Source: Pseudomonadota bacterium (lineage in GTDB: Bacteria > Desulfobacterota > Syntrophorhabdia > Syntrophorhabdales > Syntrophorhabdaceae). From it: DNA of 64,000 bases. Made by a program: the position numbers and the translations under genes. The notes under the pieces are model-generated. The model worked only from the letters and a program-made list of their open reading frames with translations. It was not told the origin of the DNA and did not search any database. The stretch is from the NCBI GenBank assembly GCA_026388275.1, contig JAPLKB010000042.1, positions 1 to 64,000 on the forward strand, written 5' to 3'. Of this stretch, positions 60,900 through 64,000 are shown in pieces (position 1 is the first letter of the stretch; each line of letters opens with the position of its first letter).

Positions 60900-62506
60900 T
60901 ATATTTTCCTCTCACGTCCCTGCCAGTATTTCTCCCTTATCTGCCGCTTCAATATCTTCCCCTGAGGGTTCTTAGGAAGAGACTGCACAAATTCTACTGA
61001 TCTGGGAACCTTGTACCGGCCAAGATGTTCCCTGCAGAAGGCGGTAATGTCATCGCTTCCCACCTCATGTCCTTCTTTCAAAGTTATTACTGCATGCACC
61101 CGCTCCACCCATTTCTCATCGGGTACACCGATGACTGCAGCTTCCGATACTGCCGGGTGTTTGTAAAGTACTTCTTCAATTTCCCTGGGAAAGACATTTT
61201 CCCCGCCTGTGATGATCATGTCTTTCTTTCTATCAACAATATAAATAAACCCTTTTTCGTCATAATAACCCATATCGCCGGTGTGGAGCCATCCATTGGC
61301 CATTACATCGCGTGTTTCAACAGGCTTACGCCAGTAGCCCGTCATCACGGCTTTGCTCTGCATCACAATTTCTCCAACTTCATGAGGTCTTGCATCGTTA
61401 TCATTTTCATCCACAATCCTTGCATGGACCCAGACGCAGGGCTGCCCGCAGGAAGCAAGCACTTTTTGCTCTTCAGGAGACATATCAGGAAACTGATGGA
61501 ATTCCAGTGGAAGAATGGCTATATCAGGTCCGGACTCTGACTGTCCGTAACCCTGCCCGAAAATCGCACCGAATCGGGCAATTCCTTTCCGCAGAAGTTC
61601 CAACGGCATCGGAGAGGCTGCATACCATATCTGCTTGAGACTTTTCAGATCATACTTATCAATATCAGGCAGAGCCAGCATGCCTACAAGCTGAGTGGGA
61701 ACAATATGGACATCCGTTGCCCACTCATCCTCAATGGTCTTAAGGGTAGCTGCAGGGTCAAAGGACCTCTGAGGCATGATCACATTGCATGCACCCACAT
61801 AAAAAAACGCCCAGAAATGGGACCAGCCGCCTATATGAAACAGGGGCAGGATCATTACATGCTTATTGCCCGGCTGAAGACCCGCAGTGAGCACCTTGGT
61901 GCGCGCCTCTTCCATCTTACGCAAATGGGTATAGACTGCACCGCGCGGAACACCGGTGGTTCCACTGGTATAAAAGATTACGAAGGGGTCATCCTCCTCA
62001 ATCTGGACATCCGGTTCTTCTTTTGAATATGTTTCGAGCAATTTATCATGTGTGAGCATTTCCGGAACAATCCCCTCAAGGGAAATGTAATGTCTGACTC
62101 CCTGCAGACGAGGTCTCAACTGATTAACTATTTCCACCAACTCCGGACCTACAAAGAGTACCTTGACCTCAGAATAATTAATTATATAATCGAGCTCATC
62201 TGCCTGCATCCTTGGGCTGAATGGGGATACAATGAATCCGCCCTTCATTCCCGCCCCGTAGACGTCAGTATATTCGAGACAGTTCCAGGAAAGGATGCCT
62301 ATACCGTCACCCTTCTTGAGTCCAAGTTCCTGGAGTGCACGGATAAGGCTATTCACGCGGGCATTATATTGAGAAAAGCTGATCCTCTGAGCCCCGTATA
62401 TAAATGCCTCCCTGTCAGGGCGAAGCAGCGCATTCCTGTATATAATATCTGCATAGGTGCCTATTGGGTAGCGGCTAAGCTCTTTTAGTATTAATGCTTC
62501 CGACAT
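60899..62506 (-). CDS. AMP-forming acyl/aryl-CoA ligase
   Basis: A 535-residue member of the ANL superfamily. The P-loop is VIFYTSGTTGVPRGAVYTH, the A5 region GQGYGQSE, A7 GWLHTGDMGYYDEKGFIYIV and A8 DRKKDMIITGGENVFPREIE, and the C-terminal lysine is in PKNPQGKILKRQIR. It activates a carboxylic acid with ATP and CoA. Long-chain or aromatic acid ligases share these motifs, so the substrate is open, but a neighbouring molybdenum hydroxylase of the 4-hydroxybenzoyl-CoA reductase family and a benzoyl-CoA reductase elsewhere in the window make an aromatic acid plausible. The C-terminus ends in the fold-back repeat. Confidence 0.85.
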   Translation of the reverse strand: MSEALILKELSRYPIGTYADIIYRNALLRPDREAFIYGAQRISFSQYNARVNSLIRALQELGLKKGDGIGILSWNCLEYTDVYGAGMKGGFIVSPFSPRMQADELDYIINYSEVKVLFVGPELVEIVNQLRPRLQGVRHYISLEGIVPEMLTHDKLLETYSKEEPDVQIEEDDPFVIFYTSGTTGVPRGAVYTHLRKMEEARTKVLTAGLQPGNKHVMILPLFHIGGWSHFWAFFYVGACNVIMPQRSFDPAATLKTIEDEWATDVHIVPTQLVGMLALPDIDKYDLKSLKQIWYAASPMPLELLRKGIARFGAIFGQGYGQSESGPDIAILPLEFHQFPDMSPEEQKVLASCGQPCVWVHARIVDENDNDARPHEVGEIVMQSKAVMTGYWRKPVETRDVMANGWLHTGDMGYYDEKGFIYIVDRKKDMIITGGENVFPREIEEVLYKHPAVSEAAVIGVPDEKWVERVHAVITLKEGHEVGSDDITAFCREHLGRYKVPRSVEFVQSLPKNPQGKILKRQIREKYWQGRERKI

Positions 62507-62596
62507 CTTTACCTCCTTTTATCTCGTTCGATTCAAAAGTTTATGCCTTATTGCTGTTTCTGTTTTGAGCAGTTTTATGTGTCCGCTTTTTCTCCT

Positions 62597-62746
62597 GGTC
62601 GGTCAACGGCATGATTGCAATGTCCATCTGCGGCGATATGCTTCACCTTGCGATCCTCCGACGTACGTTCAGTACGCCTACGGCCTGCAAGGCTTGCATC
62701 TCATCCACATCTGAGACATTGCTGCCATGCCGCTGACCACTCAACC
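62597..62746. repeat. Fold-back element, copy B
   Basis: About 150 bp, homologous over its whole length to 1008-1158: outer arms ggtcggtcaacggcat and atgccgctgaccactcaacc, centre cgtacgttcagtacg. Both copies sit shortly upstream of a minus-strand gene. The surrounding 62507-62880 contains the ligase promoter region and no other gene. Confidence 0.8.
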
Positions 62747-62776
62747 CGGATTCACATATACACTTATGTGAATCCG
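62747..62776. repeat. Hairpin next to fold-back element B
   Basis: A 12-bp perfect stem (cggattcacata / tatgtgaatccg) with a 6-nt loop, then the tract taaagaaggggg also present after the hairpin at 1157-1190. Confidence 0.65.
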
Positions 62777-62880
62777 TAATAAAGAAGGGGGTGAATTTCT
62801 TTATTTTCATTTCTATGTTTTACCTCTCCTTTATTTTGCCTTGTAGAGGTTCGATCTTACACAATCTTCATACCAATTTT

Positions 62881-64000
62881 TCATGTAACTTTTTTAACAA
62901 TACCTTCCATCCATCTCCCCTTCTCTTTCAGCGCCTTCACTATCTTTTCCGGTGTAACGGGAAGTTCCTTGAACCATATACCCGTAGCATCGTGGATGGC
63001 GCTGATAACTGAAGGGGGAGTGCTCACGTGACTTCCTTCAGAAGCCTCCTTTGCCCCGAAAGGACCGTCGGGGTCATCAGTAATAATATCTATTACTTTT
63101 ATGTCGGGTACATCGGTAGAGCGGGGCATCTTGTAATCAAGGAAGGTCGGGTTGAGTGTTTTGCCCCTGTCCATGATGAAATCTTCATAAATAGCCTGTC
63201 CCATGCCCTGTACAGCGCCGCCTTCGTTCTGGCTCTCAGCCCCGATGGGGTTCAGCGGTCTCCCGCAGTCATGGGCAATCGTAAAATCGGTGACTGTAAC
63301 ATGTCCGGTCTCCATATCCACATTGGCACGGGTCGTTTGTGCGGTAAAGCTAAAAGCCGTGCCGGAATTACCTCTACCTGTCTCGAAATCGAGCGGTTCG
63401 ATCCCATAGCCTGAGTACCCCTTCCCTATAATGACAGCACCGGAACCGGAATAACAGGCAATCTTGGCCAGTTGCTCAAAAGATATTTGTCGTGAGGGAT
63501 CTGATTTAAGACACACTATTGAGTTCTTGATTTCAATCTCCTCCGGCTTCACCTTCCATAGAGTGCTCAGAATATCAATGAGTTGTTTCCTTGCATCAGC
63601 AGCAGCTATTTGAACGGCCTGGCCTGCAAGGACCGTCACGCGGCTTCCGTAACTTCCCGCATCGACAGGCGTATAGAAGGAGTCAACACGCTTAAAATCA
63701 ATATCCCGGAGTTTCACCCCCAGTTCCTCTGCCGCAATCATAGCAAGAACTGTGTCAGACCCCTGTCCGCAATCCGTAGCGCCGGTGATCAGATTCACAG
63801 TACCATCTTCGCATATCCTGACAATAGCTGCGCAGGATTGGTGGCCAAGCTGACGAGCCCCGCTCATATAGGCAGTGGCAGACATCCCCACTCCATAGGA
63901 AACATTACCGCTTCGTTTTGGGACCTTGTCTTTTTCAGCCCAGAGCGGGTCTCCGACAAGTGTCCGTATGGCTTCTTTAATCCCGCATGTTTTGATGGTT
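62881..64000 (-). CDS. Molybdopterin-binding subunit of a xanthine dehydrogenase-family hydroxylase (partial; 5' end outside)
   Basis: The minus-strand frame stays open to 64000, so at least 373 residues are visible and the N-terminal part is cut off by the window. Features of the large Mo subunit are VNLITGATDCGQGSDTVLAM, DAGSYGSRVTVLAGQAV, IAHDCGRPLNPIGAESQNEG and GPFGAKEASEGSHVSTPPSV, where the Glu in AKEASEG is the expected catalytic base. It belongs with 4-hydroxybenzoyl-CoA reductase, nicotinate and xanthine dehydrogenases. Given the aromatic-CoA genes in the window, dehydroxylation or hydroxylation of an aromatic or heteroaromatic substrate is the likely role. Specificity is not decidable from this part. 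Confidence 0.85.
   Translation of the reverse strand, partial: TIKTCGIKEAIRTLVGDPLWAEKDKVPKRSGNVSYGVGMSATAYMSGARQLGHQSCAAIVRICEDGTVNLITGATDCGQGSDTVLAMIAAEELGVKLRDIDFKRVDSFYTPVDAGSYGSRVTVLAGQAVQIAAADARKQLIDILSTLWKVKPEEIEIKNSIVCLKSDPSRQISFEQLAKIACYSGSGAVIIGKGYSGYGIEPLDFETGRGNSGTAFSFTAQTTRANVDMETGHVTVTDFTIAHDCGRPLNPIGAESQNEGGAVQGMGQAIYEDFIMDRGKTLNPTFLDYKMPRSTDVPDIKVIDIITDDPDGPFGAKEASEGSHVSTPPSVISAIHDATGIWFKELPVTPEKIVKALKEKGRWMEGIVKKVT

Noticed and set aside
1-64000. CRISPR array
   Set aside because: The repeated words seen (CCTTACA arrays, palindromes, fold-back elements) lack regularly spaced 25-40 bp repeats with unique spacers, and no cas gene is present.

Overview
The window looks like chromosome of a strictly anaerobic, probably syntrophic or sulfate-reducing-type deltaproteobacterium (Desulfobacterota; Syntrophorhabdus/Syntrophus-like is a guess from gene content, not a database result). 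Reasons: a cytoplasmic Mvh-type NiFe hydrogenase linked to a flavin/Fe-S electron-transfer fusion, a selenocysteine NAD-linked formate dehydrogenase with a formate channel, a four-subunit ATP-dependent benzoyl-CoA reductase of the bzdNOPQ arrangement, an aryl/acyl-CoA ligase and a molybdenum hydroxylase of the xanthine dehydrogenase/4-hydroxybenzoyl-CoA reductase family. DNA is moderately AT-rich throughout.

Layout. 1-7000: a ParB-like fragment, a cupin, then a minus-strand operon for the hydrogenase (large and small subunits, a GltD-ferredoxin-MvhD fusion, maturation protease). 7010-12449: plus-strand formate module (FdhA with an in-frame UGA and a SECIS hairpin, a fused NuoE-NuoF diaphorase, FocA) closed by a strong terminator. 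12468-22500: HypA plus a Mrp/MinD ATPase resembling archaeal HypB-AT, a FecR-type secreted protein, small metabolic genes, an MFS carrier, GTP-dependent PEP carboxykinase, a FabH-like synthase, DusB and tRNA-Arg(CCT). 22800-28000: HU with a histone-H1-like tail, then the benzoyl-CoA reductase genes. 28379-33315: a KdpD/KdpE-like two-component system, a free-standing universal stress protein and a KimA-like APC permease, probably one potassium-uptake operon.

33848-41002 is a compact 7.15-kb integrative element in the 3' end of tRNA-Lys(CTT), bounded by 48-bp direct repeats. It has a tyrosine integrase, an AlpA-like excisionase, an XRE repressor, a primase-polymerase/helicase fusion with iteron-like repeats inside its coding sequence, and a terminase-small-subunit-like gene, but no large terminase, capsid or tail gene. 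This is the architecture of a phage satellite (PICI-like), and I regard it as the most interesting object here.

41181-46893: F0 part of an ATP synthase (AtpZ/I-like, subunit I, a, c with a possible Na+ signature), an EF-hand protein, an HD-GYP-like hydrolase and a UvrD-type helicase. 47579-60354 is a defence island: a type I restriction operon with two extra genes (an AlbA_2/Schlafen-type regulator and an unknown protein with a HEPN-like RNGFMH motif), then MNT/HEPN, AbiE and a second MNT/HEPN toxin-antitoxin module, with remnants of a lost methyltransferase. 60463-64000 returns to metabolism: a MoaD-like protein, a CoA ligase and the truncated molybdenum hydroxylase.

Two dispersed repeat families run through the window: fold-back elements of 140-170 bp sharing one central hairpin (1008, 33395, 60759, 62597), and short perfect palindromes with a 3-nt centre (447, 46929, 47299, 56279, 56558), mostly around the defence island.
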